64,000 nucleotides of DNA, taken from positions 1 through 64,000 of the forward strand of contig JBFLKU010000011.1 of NCBI GenBank assembly GCA_040883315.1, in the 5' to 3' direction. The translations under genes were made by a program, and so were the position numbers. Positions 26,053 to 34,432 of the stretch are shown here, in pieces. The notes below the pieces were generated by a model. That model was not told the origin of the DNA. It searched no databases and was given only the letters and a program-made list of their open reading frames with translations. The DNA is from JAFGUF01 sp040883315. GTDB taxonomy: Bacteria > Bacillota > Clostridia > Christensenellales > UMGS416. Numbering within the stretch: the stretch's first letter is position 1; every line of letters starts with the position of its first letter.

Positions 26053-26063
26053 TATGCTATAAT
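26053..26063 (+). promoter_or_regulatory. Extended -10 promoter of the serpin gene, next to the ATG
   Basis: TATG-C-TATAAT ends at 26063 and the ATG begins at 26070, at the predicted transcription start. There is no -35 match and no ribosome-binding site. Confidence 0.6.
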
Positions 26064-26069
26064 GTATCC

Positions 26070-27458
26070 ATGAAAAATTCATTAATTAAAAAAATAATCA
26101 TGCTTTCGATAATTCTTTTATTGCCTGCATTCTGCTTTTTAGGCTGCAGCGTGGATGACCCGAATGCCACCCCCACAGCGGAGGTAATCACACCTGAGCC
26201 AATACAATTTGTTGAAAATGTTAAAATAGATACATATAATGACTTTGCAATAGAGCTGCTAAAACAGGTGAGAAGAGAAAAAGCAGGCATAGATGAAATA
26301 ATCGTTGACAATACCGCTTCAGCCTCAGCATCATCAGATGGCGCTACCCCGGCTGAAACAGCGCCAGCTGCATCAAGCAATGAGAGCACACCAGCGAAAA
26401 CAGCTGGTAATGTAATAATAAGCCCTATAAATGTAGGTGTTGCACTTACGATGTTCTACATTGGTGCCAGCGGAGATACCCAAACCGGCATTGAAAATGC
26501 ATTGAATCTGGATCTTGGAGACACTACTCAGCTAACCTTAAGCTCTAAAGATTTGATGGATCAATTAAGCGAGCAGCAAGGTGCCGAGTTTGCAAACGGT
26601 TATTCGCTCTATGTAAATGAAGGCCCTACCATAAGGGAAGACTTCGCGGTGCGCATGGAGGACTATTTCCGACTGAACTTGAATTTTACGCAATTCGACG
26701 AAGAGCGTCTGGAAGATCATCTAAATGACTGGGCAAGTGAAATAACATCTACATCTGCCAGCATACAAAATCTTTTCCCAGAGAACTACATTCCACATAA
26801 TATACCTACCTTTATGCTGTCCGTCAGCTCAGTAGACTGCAAGTGGGATACAGCCTTCAATCTGGCAAATACCCGTACACTCCCCTTTACCGCAGATAAC
26901 GGAAAGGCTTTAGCCGTTCCAACTCTCAGGGGTAAAATGACTATCAAATTCTATGAAGATGATGACGTCACTGTAGGCTTCCTTCCCCTATACGGCGGCA
27001 AAACTACGCTGGCTATTTTCATTCCGCCAGATGACGACCCTATCGATAAGTTTCTTTCAGATTTCACTGGGGATAATATTGTTCTGTGGAAAGCATTGGC
27101 ATATGAAAAGGAAAAATGGCTATATATACCCAAGGTAAGCTTTTCAAGCCCAAATGTTATAGAGCTTTCTAATGTGCTGAGCAAAATGGGGGCTTCAGAA
27201 ATGTTTAATTCGGAAATTGCAGATTTCACTAACTTGGGAAATAATTTTTACGTTGATAGGTTTTATCAGGTATCTCAAATAAGGATAACCGAAACAGGTG
27301 AAAACAAAAGTGATATTGAGCCTGTTGATATTACACGTGCAAACAACAATGGTGAAGATTTCTTCATTGTTGGCAGATCATTTATATTTGCGATATTGGA
27401 TGAAGAAACCGGAGGAATATTATCTATAGGCACTCTTGAAAATCCAGTAGAGCCATAG
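26070..27458 (+). CDS. Serpin-family lipoprotein-like protein
   Basis: A 462 aa serpin. The first 25 residues form a signal ending in FLG-Cys26, a plausible though imperfect lipobox; a low-complexity Ala/Ser/Thr/Glu linker (about 80-118) leads to the serpin fold ('NVIISPINVGVALTMFYIGASGDTQ' at about 119). The C-terminus has the family 'FIFAILDEETGGILSIGTLENP'. The hinge of the reactive-centre loop (from Gly410) reads GENKSDIEPVD, not the small-residue hinge of inhibitory serpins, so it may not be a protease inhibitor. The ATG at 26070 lacks a ribosome-binding site and sits at the promoter's start point. Confidence 0.9.
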   Translation: MKNSLIKKIIMLSIILLLPAFCFLGCSVDDPNATPTAEVITPEPIQFVENVKIDTYNDFAIELLKQVRREKAGIDEIIVDNTASASASSDGATPAETAPAASSNESTPAKTAGNVIISPINVGVALTMFYIGASGDTQTGIENALNLDLGDTTQLTLSSKDLMDQLSEQQGAEFANGYSLYVNEGPTIREDFAVRMEDYFRLNLNFTQFDEERLEDHLNDWASEITSTSASIQNLFPENYIPHNIPTFMLSVSSVDCKWDTAFNLANTRTLPFTADNGKALAVPTLRGKMTIKFYEDDDVTVGFLPLYGGKTTLAIFIPPDDDPIDKFLSDFTGDNIVLWKALAYEKEKWLYIPKVSFSSPNVIELSNVLSKMGASEMFNSEIADFTNLGNNFYVDRFYQVSQIRITETGENKSDIEPVDITRANNNGEDFFIVGRSFIFAILDEETGGILSIGTLENPVEP

Positions 27459-27459
27459 T

Positions 27460-28188
27460 TTAATAGTATATTTCCATCAGATACAATCCGCCTGCAGGTG
27501 CTGTTATTCCGGCACTCAGGCGGTTTTTTTCTGCGATTATTTCTTTCATTTTTGTGCAGTCTCTTTGCCCCGTTCCCATCTCTACCAAAGTGCCTGCAAT
27601 TATTCGAACCATAGAGCGCAAAAAGCCATTGCCTACAATATCAATGGTTATTTCGCTTCCCTGCTTCTCTATTTTAATAGATTCTATCTCTCTAACTGTG
27701 GTTTGTACAAATGATCTGGCGGCCATAAATGATGAAAAATCATGCTCTCCCAGCAAATCACTTGCGGCAGATTTCATTTTCTCTATGTCTATCTCTTTAT
27801 AAACTCTCCAAGCATAATTTCTCTTTATCACTATAGGTCGCTTTTGATTATCTATTTTATATTGATATCTTTTGCCCTTTGCATCAAAGCGGCTATGAAA
27901 TTCATCATCTACCTGTTCTGATGATATGGCTCGTATATCGTGCGGCAGCTTAGAATTGAGAGCACCTGCATATCTTTCTGGTGGAATTGTATCATCATCA
28001 AAATGAAACACCTGCCCGAATGCATGCACGCCTGCATCTGTTCTTCCTGCGCCGTGTATCACTATTTCATTTCCTGTCAGCTTGAAAAGGCACTCCTCGA
28101 TTGTCTGCTGTATTGAATTGGAGTTTATTTGCCTTTGCCAGCCGCTGTAGTTGGCTCCGTCGTATTCCACCACCACTTTAACACGCAT
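27460..28188 (-). CDS. truA: tRNA pseudouridine38-40 synthase
   Basis: The 242 aa enzyme makes pseudouridine at tRNA positions 38-40. Catalytic Asp is in 'GAGRTDAGVHAFGQV' (about 45-60); the C-terminal 'RLSAGITAPAGGLYLMEIYY' is typical. It directly follows ecfT (one-base gap). Its stop is one base from the stop of the convergent serpin gene, and the serpin terminator lies inside its 3' end. Confidence 0.97.
   Translation of the reverse strand: MRVKVVVEYDGANYSGWQRQINSNSIQQTIEECLFKLTGNEIVIHGAGRTDAGVHAFGQVFHFDDDTIPPERYAGALNSKLPHDIRAISSEQVDDEFHSRFDAKGKRYQYKIDNQKRPIVIKRNYAWRVYKEIDIEKMKSAASDLLGEHDFSSFMAARSFVQTTVREIESIKIEKQGSEITIDIVGNGFLRSMVRIIAGTLVEMGTGQRDCTKMKEIIAEKNRLSAGITAPAGGLYLMEIYY
27488..27530 (+). 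terminator. Serpin terminator inside the truA coding region
   Basis: CCGCCTG (27488-27494) pairs with CAGGCGG (27517-27523), with an inner GTGC/GCAC pairing, and T7 follows at 27524-27530. It is 30 bases past the serpin stop and entirely within truA on the other strand. Confidence 0.85.
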
Positions 28189-28189
28189 A

Positions 28190-28996
28190 CTACACTACCA
28201 ATATCTCTGCAGCTGCTATAGTGCCTACGAATATTATGAAAACAATAGTAGCGAGCAAATCCGCTTTCGTTAATGTCAGCTTCTTCATTCGGGTTCTGCC
28301 AACGCCGCCTCTGTAGCATCTTGCCTCCATCGCCAGAGCTAAATCATCAGCCCTTCTGAATGCAGAAATAAACAGCGGGACCATAACAGGAACCAGGCTT
28401 TTTGCTCTGCTTATTAAATTGCCGCTTTCAAAATCTGCACCTCTAGACATCTGTGCTTTCATGATTTTGTCAGTTTCGCTTAAAAGTGTTGGTATAAATC
28501 TCAGTGCTATCGTCATCATCATTGCCAGCTCATGCACAGGCATTCCTATTTTCTGCATAGGTTTAAAAAGGCTTTCTAGCCCGTCTGTCAGTGCAAGAGG
28601 CGATGTTGTCAGGGTCAATATCTGGGAGCCTAGTACCAAAAGTATCAGCCTAACTGCAAAATAGAAACCCGTTCTTATGCCCTCTTTATATATCTTCAGC
28701 TTGCCCCACTGAAGCAGCAGACTTTCACCAGGCGTCATTAGAATATTCAAAACTAGTGTAAAAATCACTATAATGAATATGGGTTTAAGCCCTCTTAACA
28801 TGAATTTTAAAGGAATCTTTGATATTCCTATTATTAAAAGAATATATATTCCCACCAATAAATATCCCCAAAATGACTTTACCAGAAAAATACCCACTAC
28901 AAAAGCAAAGACTAAGATCAACTTTGTTCTGGGATCCATTCTATGGATAACAGAATCTCCCGGGAAAAACTGCCCTAGTGTTATATTTTTAAGCAT
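28190..28996 (-). CDS. ecfT: ECF transporter transmembrane subunit EcfT
   Basis: The 268 aa form the shared membrane scaffold of group II ECF vitamin/metal transporters. Several hydrophobic helices are followed by coupling helices with Ala-Arg-Gly-type motifs ('KAQMSRGADFES' and 'MEARCYRGGVGRTR'). It overlaps ecfA2 by eight bases. It works with both ATPases and with separately encoded substrate-binding S proteins, none of which is in the window. Confidence 0.95.
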   Translation of the reverse strand: MLKNITLGQFFPGDSVIHRMDPRTKLILVFAFVVGIFLVKSFWGYLLVGIYILLIIGISKIPLKFMLRGLKPIFIIVIFTLVLNILMTPGESLLLQWGKLKIYKEGIRTGFYFAVRLILLVLGSQILTLTTSPLALTDGLESLFKPMQKIGMPVHELAMMMTIALRFIPTLLSETDKIMKAQMSRGADFESGNLISRAKSLVPVMVPLFISAFRRADDLALAMEARCYRGGVGRTRMKKLTLTKADLLATIVFIIFVGTIAAAEILVV

Positions 28997-29879
28997 TTCT
29001 TCCCTCCTTTGCTTTCAGGATTTCATCATACATTTCATCCAAAGTCAGCGGAATACCCGCTATGTTCACGCCTCTGTCTTTCAGTTTTTGTGCCAGCTGC
29101 AGAGTGAATGGAACATCCAGCCCTAGCTCGGATAGCTTGTCATAATTCTTGAAAACCTCTCTGGGCGTATCATACATTGCCACTTTCCCGCCGTCCATCA
29201 CCATCACTTTGCTGCATGCATAGGCTATTTCGTCCATATAGTGGCTAATCATAATAATTGTCATATTTTTCTTTTCGTTCAGCTCTTTTAGAAGCTGCAG
29301 CACTTCATTTCTGCCCTGTGGATCTAGCCCTGCAGTTGGCTCATCCAGAATCAGAATTTCCGGCTCCATAGCCAAAACTCCAGCAAAAGCCACTCTTCTT
29401 TTTTGTCCGCCTGAAAGCTCAAATGGTGACTTATGCCCTACTTCTTCTATGTCTAAGCCTACCTGAATCAATGCCTTTTCTACTCTGGTCTTTATCTCTT
29501 CATCATCTATTCCCAGATTTTTAGGGCCATATGATATATCTTTAATGACGCTTTCTTCGAAAAGCTGGTATTCCGGGTATTGAAAAACAAGACCTACCGT
29601 TTTTCGAAGGTCATTTAGTTTTTTCTTTTCGGTTGATGTTTCCACACCTTTAACGATAACCTGCCCGCTATTTGGCTTTAGCAGTGCATTTATATGCTGC
29701 ACCAATGTGGTCTTTCCGCTGCCTGTGTGCCCGATTATGCCCAAAAATTCGCCCTTTTCTATTTGAAGGTCTACTTCATCCAAGGCAATCGTTTCAAATG
29801 GAGAGCCCTGCATGTATACGTATTTCACCTTGCTAAATTCAATGATTGGTGCTTTTTTATTTCCTAAATCTGCTGACAT
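28989..29879 (-). CDS. ecfA2: ECF transporter ATPase EcfA2
   Basis: The 296 aa ABC ATPase has Walker A 'GHTGSGKTT' (about 49-57), Q-loop 'VFQYPEYQLFEESV', signature 'LSGGQKRR', Walker B 'ILILDEPTAGLDP' and H-loop 'MISHYMDEI'. It overlaps ecfA1 by 16 bases and pairs with it as the heterodimer that powers EcfT. Confidence 0.95.
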   Translation of the reverse strand: MSADLGNKKAPIIEFSKVKYVYMQGSPFETIALDEVDLQIEKGEFLGIIGHTGSGKTTLVQHINALLKPNSGQVIVKGVETSTEKKKLNDLRKTVGLVFQYPEYQLFEESVIKDISYGPKNLGIDDEEIKTRVEKALIQVGLDIEEVGHKSPFELSGGQKRRVAFAGVLAMEPEILILDEPTAGLDPQGRNEVLQLLKELNEKKNMTIIMISHYMDEIAYACSKVMVMDGGKVAMYDTPREVFKNYDKLSELGLDVPFTLQLAQKLKDRGVNIAGIPLTLDEMYDEILKAKEGRNA

Positions 29880-30697
29880 AATTCCTCCGCCATATCATCT
29901 ATGGTCAATACGTTTTTCAGAGTAATCCCTGCCTCTTTCAGCTTATTTGCCAATATTACAGACCTAGGTACATCCAGTGATAAGCTTTCCAACATTTTTA
30001 CATCATTAAATATTTCAATGGGCTTGCCATCGGCAACTATCTCGCCATCATTAAGCACTATTATTCTCTCTGCCATTGCTGCCTCTTCCATAAAATGAGT
30101 AATAAAAATGATTGTTTTGCTGTCATCATGAAGTTTTTTTGCAATGCTCATCACTTCTTTTCTTCCCTTTGGGTCGAGCATTGCTGTGCTTTCATCGAAA
30201 ACCACTACATTCGGATCAAGTGCTAAAACTCCTGCAATAGCTACTCTTTGCTTTTGTCCGCCAGATAGCATATGCGGTGCTTTGCCTCGGTTTTCGCTCA
30301 TTTCCACCATTTTTAGTGCATTATCCACACGTTCCACTATCTCTTCTCTCGGTACGCCAAGATTTTCAGCACCAAAGGCTATGTCTTCCTCCACGATGGT
30401 TGCAACTATTTGATTATCTGGATTTTGAAAAACCATTCCAACGCTTTTTCTTATCTCCCAAAGCTTTTCATCATCTTTTGTATCAAATTCGTTTACAGAT
30501 ACTGTGCCTTCGCTAGGCAGCAGCAGTGCGTTTGCATGCTTAGCTAATGTGGATTTGCCGGAGCCGTTTGACCCTACTATAGCTACAAATTCACCTTCTG
30601 CTATTTTTAAAGATATATTGTTTAATGCTCTCTTTTTTGTACCTTCATGGTTTACATAATCAAAAGAAACATTCTTAAATTCTATTATTGATTTCAT
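29864..30697 (-). CDS. ecfA1: ECF transporter ATPase EcfA1
   Basis: A 277 aa ABC ATPase: Walker A 'GSNGSGKST', Q-loop 'VFQNPDNQIVATIVEED', signature 'LSGGQKQR', Walker B 'VVVFDESTAML' (Ser in place of the usual Pro after Glu), H-loop 'FITHFMEEA'. First gene of ecfA1-ecfA2-ecfT-truA. AAAGGAG precedes the ATG. The terminator at 30791-30826 separates it from rplQ, so it needs its own promoter or readthrough; no clear promoter is visible. Confidence 0.95.
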   Translation of the reverse strand: MKSIIEFKNVSFDYVNHEGTKKRALNNISLKIAEGEFVAIVGSNGSGKSTLAKHANALLLPSEGTVSVNEFDTKDDEKLWEIRKSVGMVFQNPDNQIVATIVEEDIAFGAENLGVPREEIVERVDNALKMVEMSENRGKAPHMLSGGQKQRVAIAGVLALDPNVVVFDESTAMLDPKGRKEVMSIAKKLHDDSKTIIFITHFMEEAAMAERIIVLNDGEIVADGKPIEIFNDVKMLESLSLDVPRSVILANKLKEAGITLKNVLTIDDMAEELCQQI

Positions 30698-30790
30698 TTT
30701 ACTCCTTTATATTACATGGTAAAATGCTATTAAAAATATTACCTATATCAATACTAGATTATATATAAACTAATAATGACTATATATAGG

Positions 30791-30826
30791 CAAAAGGAGA
30801 ACTAAGGTAATACCTGTTAGTCCTCC
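30791..30826 (-). terminator. Terminator of the ribosomal supercluster after rplQ
   Basis: On the minus strand GGAGGACTAACAGGTA pairs with TACCTTAGTTCTCC (small mismatches) and TTTT follows, about 27 bases past the rplQ stop. Confidence 0.75.
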
Positions 30827-30852
30827 ATTCTTTTACTATTCTTTATATCTGC

Positions 30853-31365
30853 TTATACCAACTCAAGTATAACCATCTCAGCACCGTCGCCCTTGCGTGG
30901 GCCTAGCTTCAATATACGAGTATATCCGCCGCCTGTGCCTGTTTCTTCTTTTCTTTCCTTGAAATGAGGTCCGATTTCTTTGAACATTTTTTCAACTAAT
31001 GGGTGGTTAACTCCATCCATGCGTTCTTTATATTCTTTCTTGCTTTCTCCGTCTTCGCGTCTTGGTTTCACATCATATATTTTTGACATTATGCGACGAC
31101 GAGCAGCTAATTTTGAAGGACTATCATTAGTTACTTCAATCTGAACTTCCTGACCCTTTTCATTTTTGATTTTCTTAGTAACGCTTATACTGTTGTCACA
31201 CTCTTTAACAGCTAAAGTTATTAACTTTTCTGCAATTTTTCTAACTTCCTTTGCACGATGTAAAGTAGTTTTTATGCTACCATTTTCTAATAGTGCTGTT
31301 ACTTGTGAGCGAAGTATAGCCATACGCTGATCTGTGGGTCTTCCCAGTTTGCGATATCCTGACAT
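30853..31365 (-). CDS. rplQ: 50S ribosomal protein L17 with an insertion
   Basis: 170 aa, against about 115-125 usually. The N-terminal 'RKLGRPTDQRMAILRSQVTALLENGSIKTTL' and C-terminal 'GYTRILKLGPRKGDGAEMVILELV' are canonical. The extra roughly 50 residues lie in the middle (about 65-120, rich in Lys/Glu). L17 lines the exit-tunnel side of the 50S subunit. Last gene of the alpha operon. Confidence 0.96.
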   Translation of the reverse strand: MSGYRKLGRPTDQRMAILRSQVTALLENGSIKTTLHRAKEVRKIAEKLITLAVKECDNSISVTKKIKNEKGQEVQIEVTNDSPSKLAARRRIMSKIYDVKPRREDGESKKEYKERMDGVNHPLVEKMFKEIGPHFKERKEETGTGGGYTRILKLGPRKGDGAEMVILELV

Positions 31366-31385
31366 TTTATTTTCGTTCCCTTCTG

Positions 31386-32333
31386 CTATTCTTCATCTTT
31401 TTTAAGTGAATGTCCCAAAGCTGCAAGCTTTTGCTGTACTTCAGTCAATGACTTACGACCAAGGTTTCTCACCTTCATCATGTCCTCTTCACTGTGCTGT
31501 ACTAGCTCTGATACGGTGTTTATTCCTGCACGTTTCAGGCAGTTGAAAGAACGAACTGTCAGATCAAGTTCTTCAATTGTCATATCCAGAACTTTTTCCT
31601 TCTCATTCTCGTCTTTTTCCACCATTATCTCTACATCACCGACATCATCAGTTAAGTCAATAAACAGCTTCATGTGTTCGTTTATTATTTTTGCAGCCAA
31701 AGATTGAGCTTCCTCAGGTGATATTGAACCATTTGTCCATATCTCCATTGTCAGCTTATCAAAGTCCGTTTGCTTACCAACACGTGTGTCTTCAACGGTG
31801 TAGTTAACCTTCTCAATAGGTGTAAATATAGAATCTACAGGTATAACTCCTACCGGCTGACCAAATGCTTTGTTTCGTTCTGCACTTACATATCCACGCC
31901 CCTTATCAAGGGTGATTTCCATGTAAAGGCTACCATCTTCATTTACTGTACATATATGCAGGTCAGGGTTCAAAATTTCAACCTCGGAGTCAACATATAT
32001 ATCTCCTGCTGTAACTGTTGCAGGTCCAGTAACATTCAATGTCACCACTTTTTGTTCTGTAGTGTGCATTTGAGCAGATAGTCCCTTTAGATTAAGAATT
32101 ATCTCTGTAACATCCTCAACTACTCCCGGAATTGTGGAAAATTCGTGCAGTACTCCTTCTATTTTAATAGAAACTACAGCCACTCCCGGCAGTGAAGAAA
32201 GCAATACTCTGCGCAGAGAATTCCCTAGTGTCGTTCCAAATCCTCTTTCCAGAGGCTCAACAACGAACTTACCATAGCGATTATCCTCGCTGGATTCTAC
32301 GCATTCAATTTTGGGTTTTTCAATTACTATCAT
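31386..32333 (-). CDS. rpoA: RNA polymerase alpha subunit
   Basis: A 315 aa subunit with an assembly N-terminal domain ('VEPLERGFGTTLGNSLRRVLLSSLPG', about 26-51) and a C-terminal domain ('LDLTVRSFNCLKRAGINTVSELVQ...VRNLGRKSLTEVQQKL') that binds UP elements and activators. Conserved place between rpsD and rplQ. Confidence 0.98.
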   Translation of the reverse strand: MIVIEKPKIECVESSEDNRYGKFVVEPLERGFGTTLGNSLRRVLLSSLPGVAVVSIKIEGVLHEFSTIPGVVEDVTEIILNLKGLSAQMHTTEQKVVTLNVTGPATVTAGDIYVDSEVEILNPDLHICTVNEDGSLYMEITLDKGRGYVSAERNKAFGQPVGVIPVDSIFTPIEKVNYTVEDTRVGKQTDFDKLTMEIWTNGSISPEEAQSLAAKIINEHMKLFIDLTDDVGDVEIMVEKDENEKEKVLDMTIEELDLTVRSFNCLKRAGINTVSELVQHSEEDMMKVRNLGRKSLTEVQQKLAALGHSLKKDEE

Positions 32334-32388
32334 TTAATATAAACCCTCCTTGTGAGGTGTCGTTATTGGAAATTTAAACAATTCCAAA

Positions 32389-33018
32389 TTATAGTTTAGA
32401 GTAATACTCAACAACCAAGTGCTCTTCCAATGTTAGGTCTACATCGTCTCTTTCTGGCTTTTGCAGTACTTTTCCTGTTAGTTTTGCTGCATCCATCTCT
32501 AGCCACTTTGGTAGATTTGATACACCGTTTTCCTTAACAGCCTTGAAAAGGTCTACACTTTGGCTGCCCTCTTTAACGGAAATCACGTCACCTGGCTGTA
32601 ATTGATATGAAGGTATATTCACCTTTTTACCATTAATCAATATATGACTATGTAGTACTAATTGTCTAGATTGTGCTCTGCTTACGCCCAAGCCCAAACG
32701 ATAAACAACGTTATCTAGTCTAAGCTCCAGTAATTGCAATAATGCTTCACCGGTTGTCAGACCCTTCATTCTGCTTGCTTTATTAAAATATAAACGGAAT
32801 TGCTTTTCTAAAAGACCATATGCTCTACGCATCTTTTGCTTTTCTCTTAGTTGCAAACCATATTCTGATACTTTTCTGCGACCTTGACCATGTTGTCCTG
32901 GAGGAACTGGTCTACGATTAAAGGCACATTTGTCACTGTAGCAGCGATCGCCCTTTAAAAATAGCTTTGTTCCCTCTCTACGACACAGTCTGCATACAGG
33001 TCCTGTATATCTTGCCAT
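32389..33018 (-). CDS. rpsD: 30S ribosomal protein S4, zinc-binding form
   Basis: The 209 aa primary rRNA binder has an S4 RNA-binding domain ('LRLDNVVYRLGLGVSRAQSRQLV') and the N-terminal Cys set 'CRLCRREG...C....C' (Cys9, 12, 26, 31) of the zinc-binding C+ form. In B. subtilis rpsD is a separate unit; here it is inside the alpha operon. S4 often represses its own operon. Confidence 0.97.
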   Translation of the reverse strand: MARYTGPVCRLCRREGTKLFLKGDRCYSDKCAFNRRPVPPGQHGQGRRKVSEYGLQLREKQKMRRAYGLLEKQFRLYFNKASRMKGLTTGEALLQLLELRLDNVVYRLGLGVSRAQSRQLVLHSHILINGKKVNIPSYQLQPGDVISVKEGSQSVDLFKAVKENGVSNLPKWLEMDAAKLTGKVLQKPERDDVDLTLEEHLVVEYYSKL

Positions 33019-33033
33019 ACTGTATTCCTCCTA

Positions 33034-33426
33034 TTACACTCTTCTACGTTTAGGCGGACGACATCCATTGTGTGGGATAGGCGTCACATCCTTGATTGAT
33101 GTTATTTCCAGTCCAGCTACTTGAAGTGCGCGAATTGCAGCTTCACGTCCAGAACCAGGACCTTTAACGTATACTTCTACTGTTTTTAAACCATAATCCA
33201 AAGACGCTTTTGCAGCTGTCTCTGATGCCATTTGTGCGGCATATGGTGTGCTTTTTCTTGAGCCACGGAAATTAAGCGAGCCCGCACTTGACCATGACAA
33301 GGCGTTGCCCTGCATATCAGTAATGGTTACTATAGTATTGTTGAACGATGCTTTGATATGTGCTTGACCACGTTCAACATGCTTTTTATCACGACGGCGT
33401 TTTGTGCCGCGTTTAGCTTGTGCCAT
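33034..33426 (-). CDS. rpsK: 30S ribosomal protein S11
   Basis: The 130 aa match S11: 'GQAHIKASFNNTIVTITDMQGNALSWSSAG' and the C-terminal 'PIPHNGCRPPKRRRV'. It lies on the 30S platform next to the mRNA exit. Conserved place between rpsM and rpsD. Confidence 0.98.
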   Translation of the reverse strand: MAQAKRGTKRRRDKKHVERGQAHIKASFNNTIVTITDMQGNALSWSSAGSLNFRGSRKSTPYAAQMASETAAKASLDYGLKTVEVYVKGPGSGREAAIRALQVAGLEITSIKDVTPIPHNGCRPPKRRRV

Positions 33427-33471
33427 GTTCTAATACCATGCCTTTCTAAATAATTTCAGCATAAATAATGC

Positions 33472-33840
33472 CTACTTTTTGCGCCCTACTGAGCCTTTAC
33501 GAGGACCTTTTCTTGTCCTTGCATTTTGCTTAGAGTTTTGTCCTCTTACAGGCAAATTCCTGCGGTGACGAATACCTCTGTAGGCACCTATTTCCATCAG
33601 ACGACGAATATTCATTGCTATTTCGCGTCTTAAATCACCCTCTACTTTTACATTATTTTCAATGTATTCGCGAAGGGTACTAACTTCACTTTCTGTTAAA
33701 TCCTTTACACGAATGTCAGGATTTATTTTCGTTTCAGCCAAAATTTTCTGAGAGGTTGTAAGACCTATACCATAAACATAGGTAAGACCTATTTCAACTC
33801 TCTTCTCTCTTGGCAAATCAACGCCAGCAATACGAGCCAT
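33472..33840 (-). CDS. rpsM: 30S ribosomal protein S13
   Basis: A 122 aa protein of the 30S head contacting the P-site tRNA and 50S subunit. Seen: 'ARIAGVDLPREKRVEIGLTYVYGIG' and the basic tail 'LPVRGQNSKQNARTRKGPRKGSVGRKK'. GGAGG is ten bases before the ATG. It is first in the alpha operon and follows a structured intergenic element. Confidence 0.98.
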   Translation of the reverse strand: MARIAGVDLPREKRVEIGLTYVYGIGLTTSQKILAETKINPDIRVKDLTESEVSTLREYIENNVKVEGDLRREIAMNIRRLMEIGAYRGIRHRRNLPVRGQNSKQNARTRKGPRKGSVGRKK

Positions 33841-33875
33841 ACGTAGATTACCTCCATAATTATTGTTGCTTTACG

Positions 33876-33985
33876 ATATGTGCGAAAGCACATTAATATA
33901 TTAAAAACTACATTATAATTAGATACTATAAATTGTATAATCCTGCGGTGGAATTTTGATTATACAAGCCACGGGAAATGTAGCA
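33876..33985 (-). promoter_or_regulatory. Structured RNA element between rpmJ and rpsM
   Basis: On the minus strand, CTACATT (33983-33977) and AATGTAG (33914-33908) enclose a perfect 10-bp stem TTGTATAATC/GATTATACAA (33967-33958 and 33942-33933) with a 15-nt loop. TTTTT follows the outer stem. GTGG just 5' of the stem can pair with CCAC in its loop, a possible pseudoknot. A second hairpin ATGTGC-TTTC-GCACAT (33893-33878) lies 38 bases before rpsM. It holds the place of the alpha-operon leader that S4 binds in E. coli. Confidence 0.5.
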
Positions 33986-33997
33986 TTAATTTTAATA

Positions 33998-34111
33998 TTA
34001 ACCTTGTCTTTGTTTATGTCTAGGATTTTGGCATATTACCATTACCCTGCCATGACGCTTGATTACTTTGCATTTTTCACAAATTGGTTTTACTGATGGT
34101 CTAACTTTCAT
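33998..34111 (-). CDS. rpmJ: 50S ribosomal protein L36
   Basis: 37 aa, 'MKVRPSVKPICEKCKVIKRH' onwards, with Cys11, Cys14, Cys27 and His32 zinc ligands (C+ form). Too short for routine ORF calling but full length and in its conserved place between infA and rpsM. It stabilises 23S rRNA folding near the tRNA path. Confidence 0.97.
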   Translation of the reverse strand: MKVRPSVKPICEKCKVIKRHGRVMVICQNPRHKQRQG

Positions 34112-34182
34112 TTTACCAAAACTTCCTTTCTTTGCAAATAGTTTTTATTTGCTTTACTCACAGTGGACTAGTTTCCTGCTAA

Positions 34183-34410
34183 TTATGTGCGGGGTTTTCC
34201 CCTCCACGTAATTCGTCCTTTTGTCAAATCATACGGTGACAGCTCAAGTGTGACCTGATCACCTGGCAAAATACGAATATAGTGCATACGCAGCTTGCCT
34301 GAAATATGAGCTAATACAGTGTGTCCGTTTTCCAACTCCACCTGAAACATAGCATTTGGATATGCTTCAAGCACTTTCCCTTGCACTTCAATTACGCCTT
34401 GCTTTGCCAA
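34183..34410 (-). CDS. infA: Translation initiation factor IF-1
   Basis: The 75 aa OB-fold protein has 'GVIEVQGKVLEAYPNAMFQVELENGHTVLAHISGKLR' and 'RIT' in its last strand. It binds the 30S A site during initiation. AAGGAGG precedes the ATG. Confidence 0.97.
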   Translation of the reverse strand: MAKQGVIEVQGKVLEAYPNAMFQVELENGHTVLAHISGKLRMHYIRILPGDQVTLELSPYDLTKGRITWRGKPRT

Positions 34411-34432
34411 ATTATTTTCCCTCCTTAAAGTG

